The notes beneath the pieces were generated by a model. The model had not been told where the DNA came from, searched no databases, and saw only the letters and a program-made list of their open reading frames with translations. From NCBI RefSeq assembly GCF_012044895.1, contig NZ_CP050695.1, positions 3,440,501 through 3,504,500 of the forward strand: a stretch of 64,000 bases of DNA, read 5' to 3'. How positions within the stretch are numbered: position 1 is the first letter of the stretch; every line of letters starts with the position of its first letter. Origin of the DNA: Aquisalimonas sp. 2447 (GTDB lineage: Bacteria > Pseudomonadota > Gammaproteobacteria > Nitrococcales > Aquisalimonadaceae). A program made the translations under genes and the position numbers. Of this stretch, positions 1 through 7,690 are shown in pieces.

Positions 1-2
1 AG

Positions 3-560
3 CCCGGCGAGCGGGTGCTGGACCTCGGCAGCGGCTCCGGGACCGATACTTTCCTGGCCGCCCTGTACACCGGCACGGAGGGTCACGTTCTGGGGCTGGA
101 CATGACCGACGCGCAGCGGGACAAGGCCCAGCGGCTGGCGGAGGAAGCCTGGTTCACGAACATCAGCTTCCATGCCGGCTACATCGAGGAGACACCGTTC
201 GAAGACGCCAGCGTGGACGTGGTGATCAGCAACGGCGTCATCAACCTGTCCGCGGAGAAGGACCGGGTGTTCGCCGAGATCGCCCGGGTGCTGCGGCCCG
301 GGGGGCGACTGGCACTGTCGGACATCGTCACCGAGAGCCAGCTCCCAGAGAAGGTGAAGTGCGACGCCACCCTGTGGGCGGCCTGCATCGGCGGCGCCAT
401 GCAGCAGAACGACTACCGGGGCGGAATGACCGCCGCCGGCCTGCGGGTGGCGACGATACAGGACAACCCGCAGTACCGCTTCCTCACCGAGGCCGCCCAG
501 GGCGCAAGCCGCGCCTATGGGGTGAAGAGCGTGAACGTGCTGGCGGTGAAGCCGGCGTAA
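3..560 (+). CDS. ArsM-like class I SAM methyltransferase (5' partial)
   Basis: The gene runs in from before the window; reading begins in frame at base 3 and ends at TAA 558-560. The visible part opens with the SAM-binding motif [10 protein letters not shown], then a GLDMT acidic loop, and later [15 protein letters not shown], all typical of the arsenite methyltransferase/UbiE group. The block [16 protein letters not shown] matches the ArsM segment usually written NCVINL, but the cysteine there is glycine (codon 234-236). The second conserved cysteine is kept in AACIGGA (codon 384-386). Arsenite methylation is therefore doubtful; the substrate could be another small molecule. The cupin gene follows 32 bases downstream on the same strand and may be cotranscribed. 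The family is clear, the substrate is not. Confidence 0.8.
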   Translation, partial: PGERVLDLGSGSGTDTFLAALYTGTEGHVLGLDMTDAQRDKAQRLAEEAWFTNISFHAGYIEETPFEDASVDVVISNGVINLSAEKDRVFAEIARVLRPGGRLALSDIVTESQLPEKVKCDATLWAACIGGAMQQNDYRGGMTAAGLRVATIQDNPQYRFLTEAAQGASRAYGVKSVNVLAVKPA

Positions 561-592
561 CACGGTGCGAACCAACCAGTAGGAGATCAGCC

Positions 593-1075
593 ATGAACCG
601 TTTGACCATCATTACCACTGCATCCGCCCTGGCCCTTGGCCTGTCCACGGCCCTGGCGGGGGACAACCACTACGAGCCGGGCTCCGGCGGGCACCTGTTC
701 GTCATGGGCGACGAACTGGAGTGGGGCCCGGTGAGCTCCATGGGCGAAGGGGCCGAGATCGCCGTGATCGAAGGGGATCTCGGCAAGGAAGAGCCCTTCA
801 CCTTCCGCCTGCGGCTGGAGGACGGCTACGAGATCAAGCCGCACGTCCATCCGGCGTACGAACGCGGCACCATCCTCCAGGGCACCCTGCATTTCGCCCA
901 TGGCGAGGAGTTCGACCGCGATCAGACCAAGGCCCTGCCCGAAGGGAGCACCTTCATCATGGCACCGGGGGCGCCCATGTACGGCTACGCCGAGGGTGAG
1001 GTGATCTTCCAGCTTCACGGGGAAGGCCCCTGGGGCATCGAGTACCTCAACGAGGAGCACGATCCCCGGCAATAG
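593..1075 (+). CDS. Secreted cupin-domain protein
   Basis: 160 residues. The start at 593 is chosen because AGGAG lies about 7 bases upstream and the product then opens with a clean signal peptide (MNRLTIITTASALALG, probable cleavage near ALAG). An in-frame extension to 359 only overlaps the methyltransferase in another frame. The mature part is a single cupin barrel: the metal-binding motif is seen in IKPHVHPAYERGTILQG, followed by GSTFIMAPGAPMYGYA. It is probably periplasmic. Small cupins of this form are seen as anti-oxidant or metal-dependent proteins, but nothing here fixes a substrate. It follows the methyltransferase closely, suggesting one operon. Confidence 0.75.
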   Translation: MNRLTIITTASALALGLSTALAGDNHYEPGSGGHLFVMGDELEWGPVSSMGEGAEIAVIEGDLGKEEPFTFRLRLEDGYEIKPHVHPAYERGTILQGTLHFAHGEEFDRDQTKALPEGSTFIMAPGAPMYGYAEGEVIFQLHGEGPWGIEYLNEEHDPRQ

Positions 1076-1162
1076 GGCCGGGTCAACACCGGGCCGTGGG
1101 GTACGGCAATACCCTGCGGCCCGGCTCAGCGAGGCCCATGACAGGCGCGGAGGGGGTACACC

Positions 1163-1807
1163 ATGCAACCGGACGCGGTGGACAAAATCGGGGAATGCCG
1201 CTGGCAGCTCCTGTGCCTCCGGTGCCGCCAGTTGGTCCCGCGCATGAGGACAATCCTGGTGCTGGCGGCCGTGGTGCCGACGGTGGCAAAGGTTGCGGGG
1301 ACGTCTCCGGAGTGGCTGCTTCAGGGCACGGACAGCATGCTTGTGCTGATCGCTGCCTGCGTGATCTACGCGCTGCTTCTCGCCATTCCCTTCATTCCGT
1401 CGGTGGAGATCGGGCTGCTGATCATGGTGCTGTTCGGGGCACCGGGAGCCGCGGGGGCCTATCTGGCGACCTGTACCGGCCTTGCCGGAGCCTACCTGAT
1501 CGGCCGTCGACTGGGCGGTACCGGGCCGTTCCGGCGGATCAACCTGCCGCCCCGCTACAGCGCACGGCTGAGTGCCATCACCGCCCGACTGCCCGCCGGC
1601 CTGCTGCCGGTACTCTCGCTAGCCACGCTGCTGAACATGCCCGGTAACACCGCCTTGGGCGGTGGCGGCGGTATCGCCATGGCCTACGGCGCCGGCCGCC
1701 TTCTCTCCGCCCCCGCCTTCCTGACCACCGTGGCTCTGGCCACGGGCATTCTGCCTCTCGCCTTTGTCACCGGCCTGGTCGGGCTGGAGCGCTGGTTGGA
1801 TCCGTAA
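1163..1807 (+). CDS. Putative integral membrane protein, SNARE-associated/VTT-like
   Basis: 214 residues with a GGAGG ribosome site about 8 bases before ATG 1163; a second in-frame ATG at 1244 would remove the soluble-looking first 27 residues. Several hydrophobic segments are visible: about 28-47, 57-75 (LVLIAACVIYALLLAIPF), 80-112, 145-160 and 180-210. The glycine-rich stretch NMPGNTALGGGGGIAMA is a conserved feature of a family of bacterial membrane proteins related to the DedA/TVP38 group. I assign it only as that type of membrane protein; no function can be read. It stands 87 bases after the cupin gene on the same strand. Confidence 0.55.
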   Translation: MQPDAVDKIGECRWQLLCLRCRQLVPRMRTILVLAAVVPTVAKVAGTSPEWLLQGTDSMLVLIAACVIYALLLAIPFIPSVEIGLLIMVLFGAPGAAGAYLATCTGLAGAYLIGRRLGGTGPFRRINLPPRYSARLSAITARLPAGLLPVLSLATLLNMPGNTALGGGGGIAMAYGAGRLLSAPAFLTTVALATGILPLAFVTGLVGLERWLDP

Positions 1808-1974
1808 CGGGCACGTGGATTGACGGCTGCGACCCGGTATCCAGGCTCGCCTAACCAACGTCCTGCAGGTTCCATCAACTCACCCCCGACAATCAGATAA
1901 CCACCTGATCATTAAATTGTGAACTGCACCGCAGCACTCGACGGCGAAGAAGCGTAGATTGGAACCATAGACAG

Positions 1975-2099
1975 ATGCACTGCGAGGTCTCCTCCAGGCG
2001 ATTTCCGCCGATGGACCGGCAACCAGGGAATCGCCATTTTGACTCCACCTCCAAGGGGTCTGAGCGCGTTAAGGCAGGGATCCCCTGCCTTTTTTTTTG
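1975..2099 (+). ncRNA. Candidate structured small RNA ending in an intrinsic terminator
   Basis: GAGGT at about 1984 can pair with ACCTC near 2047, and inside this GGCGATT (from about 1998) pairs with AATCGCC (near 2030). An inner GCCG/CGGC stem encloses ATGGAC. The segment then ends at the perfect terminator 2071-2099. No coding frame uses this region, and the upstream gene ends 260 bases earlier, so the terminator is far from any stop codon. The 5' end is a guess because I see no clear -35/-10 pair. It could also be a decayed attenuator. I do not recognise an Rfam family. Confidence 0.35.
2071..2099 (+). terminator. Rho-independent terminator
   Basis: AAGGCAGGG (2071-2079), loop ATC, CCCTGCCTT (2083-2091), followed by a run of eight further T on the + strand. 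The stem is perfect over nine pairs. It points rightward, yet no gene ends just before it. Confidence 0.8.
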
Positions 2100-2419
2100 T
2101 CCGTCGCAAGCATCAGCCCTCGGCCACCCGCCCCAGCGTTGGCTCCCCTGTTCACGCGAGCGATGCTGAGCCATCACCGGGGCACCCTCTTCTGCTCCGA
2201 CTCCTCTGGGACCGCTCCGGGCTGAGGATTATCCCCCGCTCCGGGTAACCGCCCCGGCCGGCGAGTTCGTGGACTCGCAACGGTCAAGGCGTGGTCCGAC
2301 ACCACTCGGTAAAACGCCTCCGGCGATCGAACCCACGGCTGGTAGACCAGTACCGGACGAATAACTCCTCGAGTTTGCTAACCTAAAAATGCGTACATTA
2401 GCGGCCCAAGGTACGGTCC

Positions 2420-2608
2420 ATGAAGACGGCCAAACAGGAAGCCCAAAAGCTGCTCCGCAACCTTCCGGACGATAGCAGCTATGAGGATATCCAGTACCAC
2501 CTGTATGTCCTGGAGAAGGTCAGATGCGGCGAGGCCCGTACTGAGGCAGAGGGAACCATGTCTAACGAAGAGGCCCAGAGCCGTCTTTCGACGTTGGGCA
2601 TGCAGTAA
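2420..2608 (+). CDS. Small antitoxin-like protein of a broken ParE-type module
   Basis: 62 residues. The block LPDDSSYEDIQYHLYVLEKV is characteristic of small antitoxins that precede ParE/RelE toxins, which often read LP..ATLEDIQY.LYVLEKV. There is no obvious DNA-binding fold in so short a chain. Its stop (2606-2608) is one base before a GTG that opens a decayed toxin frame. The antitoxin frame itself looks intact. Any role as a solitary antitoxin is inference. Confidence 0.6.
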   Translation: MKTAKQEAQKLLRNLPDDSSYEDIQYHLYVLEKVRCGEARTEAEGTMSNEEAQSRLSTLGMQ

Positions 2609-2609
2609 G

Positions 2610-2690
2610 GTGGTCAGCGGGGAAGCGGTGGAGGACGTTCAAGCCATTGCGGAGTGGATCGGGCGCGATTCCCGGTACTCGGCCTTCCTC
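2610..2690 (+). pseudogene. ParE/RelE-type toxin remnant (N-terminal fragment)
   Basis: Starting at GTG 2610, one base after the antitoxin stop, the frame reads VEDVQAIAEWIGRDSRYSA. This resembles the ParE/RelE N-terminal helix pattern (A..DL..IAEYIARDSP..A). Resemblance stops near base 2690; beyond that the frame runs antisense through the 3' end of the MipA-like gene and shows no toxin C-terminus. The toxin has lost more than half its expected ~95 residues, probably by deletion at the junction with the neighbouring gene. Confidence 0.5.
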
Positions 2691-2703
2691 TTTATACGTC
2701 CGT

Positions 2704-3462
2704 CTATAGACGCCAGGAAAACCCGACAATGCCCGACCAGCGCCCGCCGCCCTCGACGATGGGGCTGTCCCGCAGGGTGCCGCCGAAGAACTCCCGGTTG
2801 ACCTGCACGATCACCCCGGCGCGCTCACCGCCCCGGTAGCGCAGACCCAGGCCCACCGTCCGGTTCAGGGATGCCCCGGGGGAGTAGGCAGGGCGTTCCC
2901 CCGTCGCCTCGCCATCGCGGACGCCGTAGTAGTAGGCCGTCATGTCGGCGCTCTGCCAGTCCACGCCCACCGAGGGAATGACGATCCACTGGCCTGCAGG
3001 GAACGGCAGCGACACCCGCGCCTCCAGCACCTGGCCGTCGTGGCGGCCAAGCAGTTCCTGGTAGACGCTGGCCTCCAGGCGCAGCCAGCGTGGGCCGGTA
3101 CTGAACCGCACACCGCCTTCCGCCGTGCGCCGGCGGGTGTCCATGCCCGCCAGCACGGGATCATCCGAGGCGCGGAAGCTCTGCATGCGCGCGCGGGCGA
3201 CCAGCTCGGTGCTCACCGGGCCCGCATCCGGCAGGCGCCAGCCCAGGCCCAGACCGCGAAAGAAGAACCGCTCGCCCTCATAGCCAATGAACGGGACCGG
3301 CATGACGTCATAGTCGGCATCCCCGTAGGGTTTGCCGGAGACGACGGTAGCGGCGCCCAGGGACCAGCCGGTGGGAGGTCCTTGGGCATGGGCGGTGGGG
3401 CCCAGTATCAGCAGAAACGTGGCGAACAGCAAGAAGAGGCGCCAGAGGGCATTCCGGGGCAT
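2704..3462 (-). CDS. MipA/OmpV-family outer-membrane protein
   Basis: 252 residues from ATG 3462, which gives a good signal peptide (LWRLFLLFATFLLILG, cleavage near AHAQ). Longer in-frame starts up to 3720 only translate REP repeats and are rejected. The mature protein has alternating aromatic/hydrophobic strands and motifs of the MipA/OmpV barrel family: SLGAATVVSGKPYGDADYD, VMPVPFIGYEGERFFFRGLG near the N-terminus, and GLGLRYRGGERAG near the end. Family members are outer-membrane barrels, some tied to murein hydrolase scaffolds, but the precise role is unknown. The gene is divergent from the porin at 3862 with REP elements between. Confidence 0.75.
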   Translation of the reverse strand: MPRNALWRLFLLFATFLLILGPTAHAQGPPTGWSLGAATVVSGKPYGDADYDVMPVPFIGYEGERFFFRGLGLGWRLPDAGPVSTELVARARMQSFRASDDPVLAGMDTRRRTAEGGVRFSTGPRWLRLEASVYQELLGRHDGQVLEARVSLPFPAGQWIVIPSVGVDWQSADMTAYYYGVRDGEATGERPAYSPGASLNRTVGLGLRYRGGERAGVIVQVNREFFGGTLRDSPIVEGGGRWSGIVGFSWRL

Positions 3463-3861
3463 ACGGCTCCCGGTAGCATCTGGAACATCCGTAGGGCGGA
3501 CCTTCAGGTCCGCCTTCTTCCGACCAGCAGGACGAATCGGCGCATTGGAGTCGGTCACGGCGGACCTGAAGGTCCGCCCTACGTCTCCTACGAACGGGGA
3601 ACCCGGGCACACGTAGGGTGCATCTTGATGCACCGGCCCCGGAGCATGGTCGGGCACTGTCCTGACGGGCACGGCGGCATTGACGGTCGGCATGGGCCCA
3701 TCCTGGCGCGAGTCGTCCATTTACGGGGAATCCATCCTGAAACAGGGCTGCGGCCGCTCAGTGTGCGGCATGCAGACCGATCGGGCTACCCCGTCCGCGC
3801 TTGCCGCCGCCGTCGAGCCTCGGCAACAATGCCTGCTTCATCATACGGGGGACATCCAGCC
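3463..3861. other. Divergent intergenic region with REP elements
   Basis: About 400 bases between the MipA-like gene (leftward) and the porin (rightward). It holds three REP elements at 3490-3635. The remaining part, 3636-3861, should contain the porin promoter, but I see no confident -35/-10 or operator. Confidence 0.6.
3490..3635. repeat. REP doublet (family A) plus one family-B REP
   Basis: Arm 1 is 3490-3514 (CGTAGGGCGGACCTTC then AGGTCCGCC). Arm 2 is its inverse at 3559-3583, ending GTCCGCCCTACG. A family-B unit (GTAGGGTGCATCTTGATGCA) lies at 3612-3635. The two A arms could pair as a long hairpin, the REPIN form. Translation of these repeats gives the recurrent peptides GRTFRSA and DLKVRPT in spurious frames. 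Confidence 0.85.
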
Positions 3862-4932
3862 ATGCCGCGCATCACCGCAATTCGCTGCCTCGCCGTGGCC
3901 TCGGCACTGGCGGCCGCTGGGACGGGGCACGCCGCCGACATCCGCATCGACGGCCGCCTGCAGGCGGCCTACACCTATTTCGACACTTCCGCCGGCGGCC
4001 ACGGCAGCACCGTGGGCGACGACAAGGGCCAGAGCCGGCTCGGCGTCCAGGCCCGACAGGCGGTGGGCGAAGGCTTTGCCGCTTTGGGCCGCGCCGAGGT
4101 GGGACTGGACCCGGACACCTTCGGCAGCGGCGAGGGTGATGGCGGCAATCCGTTCCGCGCCCGGGAGGCCTGGGTGGGCATGCAGTGGGGAGGCGGCCAG
4201 TTGCGCGGCGGTCGCCTACCCGGCGCCTACAAGCAGGTGGGCGGCATTCACTGGGATCTGATGAATGCCACCGAACTGCAGCAGCGCCGCGCCGGCGGGC
4301 TCGCCGGGGGCGATTACGCCAATACCGGGTTTCTCAACAGCCTGGCGGAGTACCGCACGCCGCCGCTGGGCGGCTTCGAGTTCATCGCCCAGTACGGCTT
4401 CGACGACCGCTCCGATGACAACGGCACCGACCGCAACGGCGATGACTTCCTGTTCGGGGCCATCTACCGCGAGGGGCCTTGGGAGCTGATCGGCGCCTAC
4501 AGCCGGGATGACAGCCGCTCATCCGGCGACAACCGCAACTGGAAGCTGGGCGCACGTTTCGACATGGGCGAGGCCAGCCTGGCGTACCACTACGAGAAGG
4601 TCCGCGTGCGGGACCAGATCGATGATGCGGTGGTGAACCGCAGCAGCGGGAACCTGACGATTGAACCCACCGGCGACGAGTTCGATTTCAATACCCGCCA
4701 CCACATGGTGGGCGTGAGCCAGATGTACGGTACCAGCATGCTCTGGCTTGCCTGGGGGTACATGGATGCCGATGAGAGCGATTTCGACATCCAGAACGCC
4801 ACGGCGGCATGGACCCAGTTCTTCGGCGAGGGATTCCGGTGGTACACCGGGGTGCAGTATCAGGACCGCGGCCGGGCGTACGACACGCGGCACATGACGG
4901 TGGTATCGACAGGGGTGCGGCTCGATTTCTGA
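3862..4932 (+). CDS. Outer-membrane porin (gram-negative general porin type)
   Basis: 356 residues from ATG 3862, preceded by GGGGGA about 9 bases upstream; the much longer open frame back to 3040 is antisense to the MipA-like gene. A signal peptide (ITAIRCLAVASALAAAG, cleavage GHA-AD) is followed by the porin opening DIRIDGRLQAAYTYFD. Further in are RLGVQARQAVGEGFAALGR, the typical WVGMQWGGGQLRGGR strand-turn motif, and a C-terminal phenylalanine (GVRLDF) expected for BAM insertion. It should form a 16-strand trimeric diffusion channel; solute preference cannot be read. Acidic turns (DDRSDDNGTDRNGDD) may suit a saline habitat. Confidence 0.85.
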   Translation: MPRITAIRCLAVASALAAAGTGHAADIRIDGRLQAAYTYFDTSAGGHGSTVGDDKGQSRLGVQARQAVGEGFAALGRAEVGLDPDTFGSGEGDGGNPFRAREAWVGMQWGGGQLRGGRLPGAYKQVGGIHWDLMNATELQQRRAGGLAGGDYANTGFLNSLAEYRTPPLGGFEFIAQYGFDDRSDDNGTDRNGDDFLFGAIYREGPWELIGAYSRDDSRSSGDNRNWKLGARFDMGEASLAYHYEKVRVRDQIDDAVVNRSSGNLTIEPTGDEFDFNTRHHMVGVSQMYGTSMLWLAWGYMDADESDFDIQNATAAWTQFFGEGFRWYTGVQYQDRGRAYDTRHMTVVSTGVRLDF

Positions 4933-4946
4933 GGCTCTGGAATGAA

Positions 4947-5156
4947 TCGCGGCTGAAGCCGCTCCCACAGCCTCATGTAGGGCGGACCTTCAGGTCCGCC
5001 GTTGCCCGACATGCAGGCCAAGCAGGCTGATTAAAGCCGGTAAAGGTGGACCTGAAGGTCCACCCTACGAACCTTTGGTCGCGGCTCACGCCGCTCCTAC
5101 AACTCCTGCATGGGGATACCGGCCCCGGTTTCGTAGGGTGCATCTTGATGCACCGC
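4947..5156. repeat. Cluster of REP elements (families C, A doublet, C, B)
   Basis: Units in order: family C at 4947-4969 (CGCGGCTGAAGCCGCTCCCA), family A at 4977-5000, an inverted A-like arm at 5044-5069, family C at 5079-5101, and family B at 5131-5156. The spacer between the A arms carries the inverse of the spacer core seen at 41.0, 51.6 and 55.5 kb. The array sits between the convergent porin and nodJ-like genes. Confidence 0.85.
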
Positions 5157-5206
5157 TGGTCATACCGTTACCGAGAGCACCCGGGCCGCGACCGGCGCCC
5201 CCTGGC

Positions 5207-5980
5207 TCAGCTCATCAACCGCCGCCGCAGGATCAGGGTCGCCACCCAGAAGGCACCGATTCCATAGACTGCCAGCACCGCCAGATGCAGCAGCACGTTA
5301 TCCGGATACCCGCCCAGCATCAGCGGCCGCACGATCTCCACGGCATGGGCCAGCGGCAGCAGGAAGGCGCCGGTGGCCACCAGGTCCGGCAACTGGTCCA
5401 GCGGGAAGAACACGCCGCTGAGCAGCAGCATGGGCGTCATCACCAGGGTGAAGTAGTAGAGGAAGAAGTCGTAGCTCCGCGACACGGCGGTGATCACCAT
5501 GGCGCAGGCGCCGAAGCAAAAACCAGTGAGCAGGATCACCGGCAGCACCAGGATCGCCTGCCAGCCGCCGACAAGCCCCAGCACGCTGGCCACCACCAGG
5601 ATGGCGGTGGAGCTGATCAGCGCCTTGGTGGCCGCCCAACTGATCTCGCCCAGGGCGACGTCGTCGACGTTCAGGGGGGCGTCCAGCATCGCGCCCCAGG
5701 TGCGCTGTACGGTCATCCGGGTATAGGCGGAGTACAAGGCCTCGAAGCTGGAGGTGTTCATGGCGCTGGAGCAGATGATGCCCGAGGCCAGGAACATGAT
5801 GTAGGGCAGCTCGCCGATATCCCCCACCAGGCGGCCGAAGCCGTAGCCCAGCGCCAGCAGATAGAGCAGCGGCTCGCCGAAGTTGCCCATGATCGACGGC
5901 AGCATCAGCTTGCGCCAGACCAGCAGGTTGCGCCGCCAGATGGCAAGGAAGCGCAGGGAAACAATGGGCAGGTGGTGCAT
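5207..5980 (-). CDS. ABC-2 type exporter permease, NodJ-like
   Basis: About 257 residues. ATG 5980 is preferred over a TTG at 5989 because GGGA lies 9 bases before it. Six hydrophobic segments are visible, with the ABC-2 membrane pattern FASGIICSSAMNTSSFEA-like (here LASGIICSSAMNTSSFEALY) and the LLSGVFFPLDQLP signature. Together these are typical of NodJ, the permease partner of NodI in lipo-oligosaccharide or related export. The ATPase gene ends within a few bases upstream on the same strand. In non-rhizobial genomes NodIJ homologues export unknown substrates, and that applies here. Confidence 0.85.
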   Translation of the reverse strand: MHHLPIVSLRFLAIWRRNLLVWRKLMLPSIMGNFGEPLLYLLALGYGFGRLVGDIGELPYIMFLASGIICSSAMNTSSFEALYSAYTRMTVQRTWGAMLDAPLNVDDVALGEISWAATKALISSTAILVVASVLGLVGGWQAILVLPVILLTGFCFGACAMVITAVSRSYDFFLYYFTLVMTPMLLLSGVFFPLDQLPDLVATGAFLLPLAHAVEIVRPLMLGGYPDNVLLHLAVLAVYGIGAFWVATLILRRRLMS

Positions 5981-5985
5981 GGAGA

Positions 5986-6939
5986 TCAATCCCGTAGCTC
6001 GTGGCCGGTGAGGCGAAGGAAGACATCTTCAAGGCCCGCCGGGCGGTGCCAGTAACGCTGCTCGGGATTGGCGCCAAGGGCGCCCAGCAGGGGCTCCGGA
6101 TCCCGTGTGTAGAACAGCAGCGTATCGCCGACCCGTTCGGCGCGGTCCGCCAGCGTCGCGCCCTCTTCCTGCCAGCGGCCGATGTCGTGGCCGCGCAGTT
6201 CGATCACGTGGGGCTCGATATGCTCGGCGATGAGCCGGCGCGGGGTGTCGCAGGCGATGATGGCGCCGTGGTCGATGATGGCCAGGCGGTCGCACAGGCG
6301 CTCGGCCTCTTCCATGTAGTGGGTGGTGAGAATCAGGGTGCGCCCCTGTTCCACCAGGGCATTGAGACGCTGCCAGATATGCTGGCGCGCCTGGGGGTCC
6401 AGTCCGGTGCTGGGCTCGTCCAGCACCACCAGGTCCGGTTCGTTGACCAGCGCCCGGGCCAGGCTGAGGCGCCGCTTCATGCCGCCGGACAGGGCCTGGA
6501 TCTGGGCCCGTGAGCGACCATCGAGCTGGGCGAACTCCAACAGCCGATCCACCCGCTGCTGCACCTCCGGACCGTCCAGACCGAAGTAGCGGGCGTAGGT
6601 GAACAGGTTTTCGCGGACGGTGAAGTCCGGGTCCAGGTTGTCCATCTGCGGAACAACGCCGATGCGGTTGCGCGCGCTACGCGCCTGCTCCGGTACCGGG
6701 TGGCCGAGCACCTGGAGTTCCCCGCTGCTGGGCGGTGTCTGCCCCAGCAGCATGCGCAGGGTGGTGGTCTTGCCGGCGCCGTTGGGACCCAGCAGGCCGA
6801 AGCATTCGCCGCGGCGGACGTCCAGATCCACGCCGCAGACGACTTCGGTGTCACCGTAGCGCTTGCGCAGGCCGCGGGCGCGGACCACGAGCTCGCCAGT
6901 ATCGGCGCGCGGGGCCTGTTCCTGCATGAGGTCTGCCAT
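5986..6939 (-). CDS. ABC transporter ATP-binding protein, NodI-like
   Basis: 317 residues. Walker A GPNGAGKTTTLRMLLG is near residue 53, the Q-loop region near VVPQMDNLDPDFTVRENL, and the ABC signature LSGGMKRRLSLARAL near 155. Walker B is LVVLDEPSTGLDPQAR and the switch histidine LTTHYMEEAERLCD. The C-terminal ~90 residues form the regulatory extension common to NodI/DRA-type ATPases. Its stop touches the start region of the permease gene, so the two form one operon encoding an exporter with unknown substrate. The LEA14-like lipoprotein gene is divergent upstream. Confidence 0.88.
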   Translation of the reverse strand: MADLMQEQAPRADTGELVVRARGLRKRYGDTEVVCGVDLDVRRGECFGLLGPNGAGKTTTLRMLLGQTPPSSGELQVLGHPVPEQARSARNRIGVVPQMDNLDPDFTVRENLFTYARYFGLDGPEVQQRVDRLLEFAQLDGRSRAQIQALSGGMKRRLSLARALVNEPDLVVLDEPSTGLDPQARQHIWQRLNALVEQGRTLILTTHYMEEAERLCDRLAIIDHGAIIACDTPRRLIAEHIEPHVIELRGHDIGRWQEEGATLADRAERVGDTLLFYTRDPEPLLGALGANPEQRYWHRPAGLEDVFLRLTGHELRD

Positions 6940-7020
6940 GCGTCTCCTTGGTCGCGACGGGCCTCGCCACGAAACCGCGCCTGCAGTAGGCTACGGCATC
7001 GGTTTCAGGGAGGCACTGCC

Positions 7021-7503
7021 ATGATGCACCCGCGTTTAAGGGTCCGCCTGTTGATCGGCCTGGTTGCTGCCGGCCTGTTCTCGCTGGCGGCGTGCAGTGT
7101 GTTTCAGCCGGAGCTGGAGGAACCGGAGTTCCGCCTGGAGCGCGTGACGGTGCTCGCGCTGGGCCTCAGCGAGCAGCGCTTCCGGCTCACCCTGGAGGTG
7201 GACAACCCGAACCGGCAGTCGTTGCAGGTCCGGGAGATCCGCTACGCCGTGACCCTGGGTGGGCTGGACTTCGCGGAGGGAGAGTCCACCGAGGGGTTCC
7301 GCCTTGCCGGGGAGGATACTACCACGGTGGATCTGGAGGCGCGCACCCAGCTCCTGGGCAGCCTGCCGGAGCTCAGCCGCATGGCGTACAGCGGGCAGAG
7401 GAGTTTCGACTACACCCTCGGTGGCGAGGTGAAGTACGGGCGTTTCTTCCGGGGAACGCGGGCGTTTGACCGAACCGGGTCGGTGCGGTTGTTGCTGGAT
7501 TGA
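7021..7503 (+). CDS. LEA14-like (LEA type 2) lipoprotein
   Basis: 160 residues; GGAGG lies 8 bases before ATG 7021. The N-terminal signal ends in the lipobox LAAC (Cys 25 or so), so it should be lipid-anchored in the cell envelope. The rest matches the water-stress/LEA-2 beta-sandwich: LTLEVDNPNRQSLQVREIRY carries the canonical N-P-N motif, followed by FAEGESTEGFRLAGEDTTTV. Bacterial members are linked to desiccation or osmotic stress, but a function here is inference. Transcribed away from the ABC exporter genes. Confidence 0.75.
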   Translation: MMHPRLRVRLLIGLVAAGLFSLAACSVFQPELEEPEFRLERVTVLALGLSEQRFRLTLEVDNPNRQSLQVREIRYAVTLGGLDFAEGESTEGFRLAGEDTTTVDLEARTQLLGSLPELSRMAYSGQRSFDYTLGGEVKYGRFFRGTRAFDRTGSVRLLLD

Positions 7504-7552
7504 GGGATGCGGGATCGGGAGCCGGACCTGTGCCGGGTTCAGCGGAAGGCGG

Positions 7553-7688
7553 CGTAGCGTGGGTCTTGATGCACCTGTGAGTGTTGGCCGGGGCCGTTGA
7601 CGGTACATCAAGATCACCCCACGCATCGTCGCGGCTTGCGCCGCTCCTCGGGTGGGGTGCGAACCGTAGGCGCGGCGCAAGCCGCGAC
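7553..7688. repeat. Degenerate family-B pair and family-C REP doublet
   Basis: A decayed family-B pair lies at about 7553-7576 and 7602-7624. A perfect 17-base inverted pair follows: GTCGCGGCTTGCGCCGC at 7628-7644 and its reverse complement at 7672-7688, with a 27-base loop. The second arm ends two bases before the cysH stop codon region (7691), so the hairpin could act on the cysH transcript end. Confidence 0.75.
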
Positions 7689-7690
7689 CG

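Larger units (their letters stand above)
1808..2419. other. Intergenic region of about 610 bp
   Basis: No convincing protein gene on either strand. The only clear structure is a perfect rho-independent terminator at 2071-2099 preceded by nested inverted repeats from about 1984, treated separately as a possible small RNA. The stretch 2100-2419 shows no recognisable element other than the promoter-side sequence of the antitoxin gene at 2420. Confidence 0.6.

Noticed and set aside
1975-2099. Structured intergenic RNA as tmRNA, 6S RNA or fluoride riboswitch
   Set aside because: No tag reading frame or tRNA-like ends, no 6S bubble, and no downstream fluoride or transport gene; left as an unassigned candidate.
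3040-3861. Long open frame extending the porin upstream by 274 codons
   Set aside because: It is antisense to the MipA-like gene and crosses REP units; a signal peptide and ribosome site fix the start at 3862.
3490-5156. Repeated inverted units that could suggest a CRISPR array
   Set aside because: Spacing is irregular, units are palindromic pairs with a conserved spacer, occur singly all over the window, and no cas gene is present; they are REPs.
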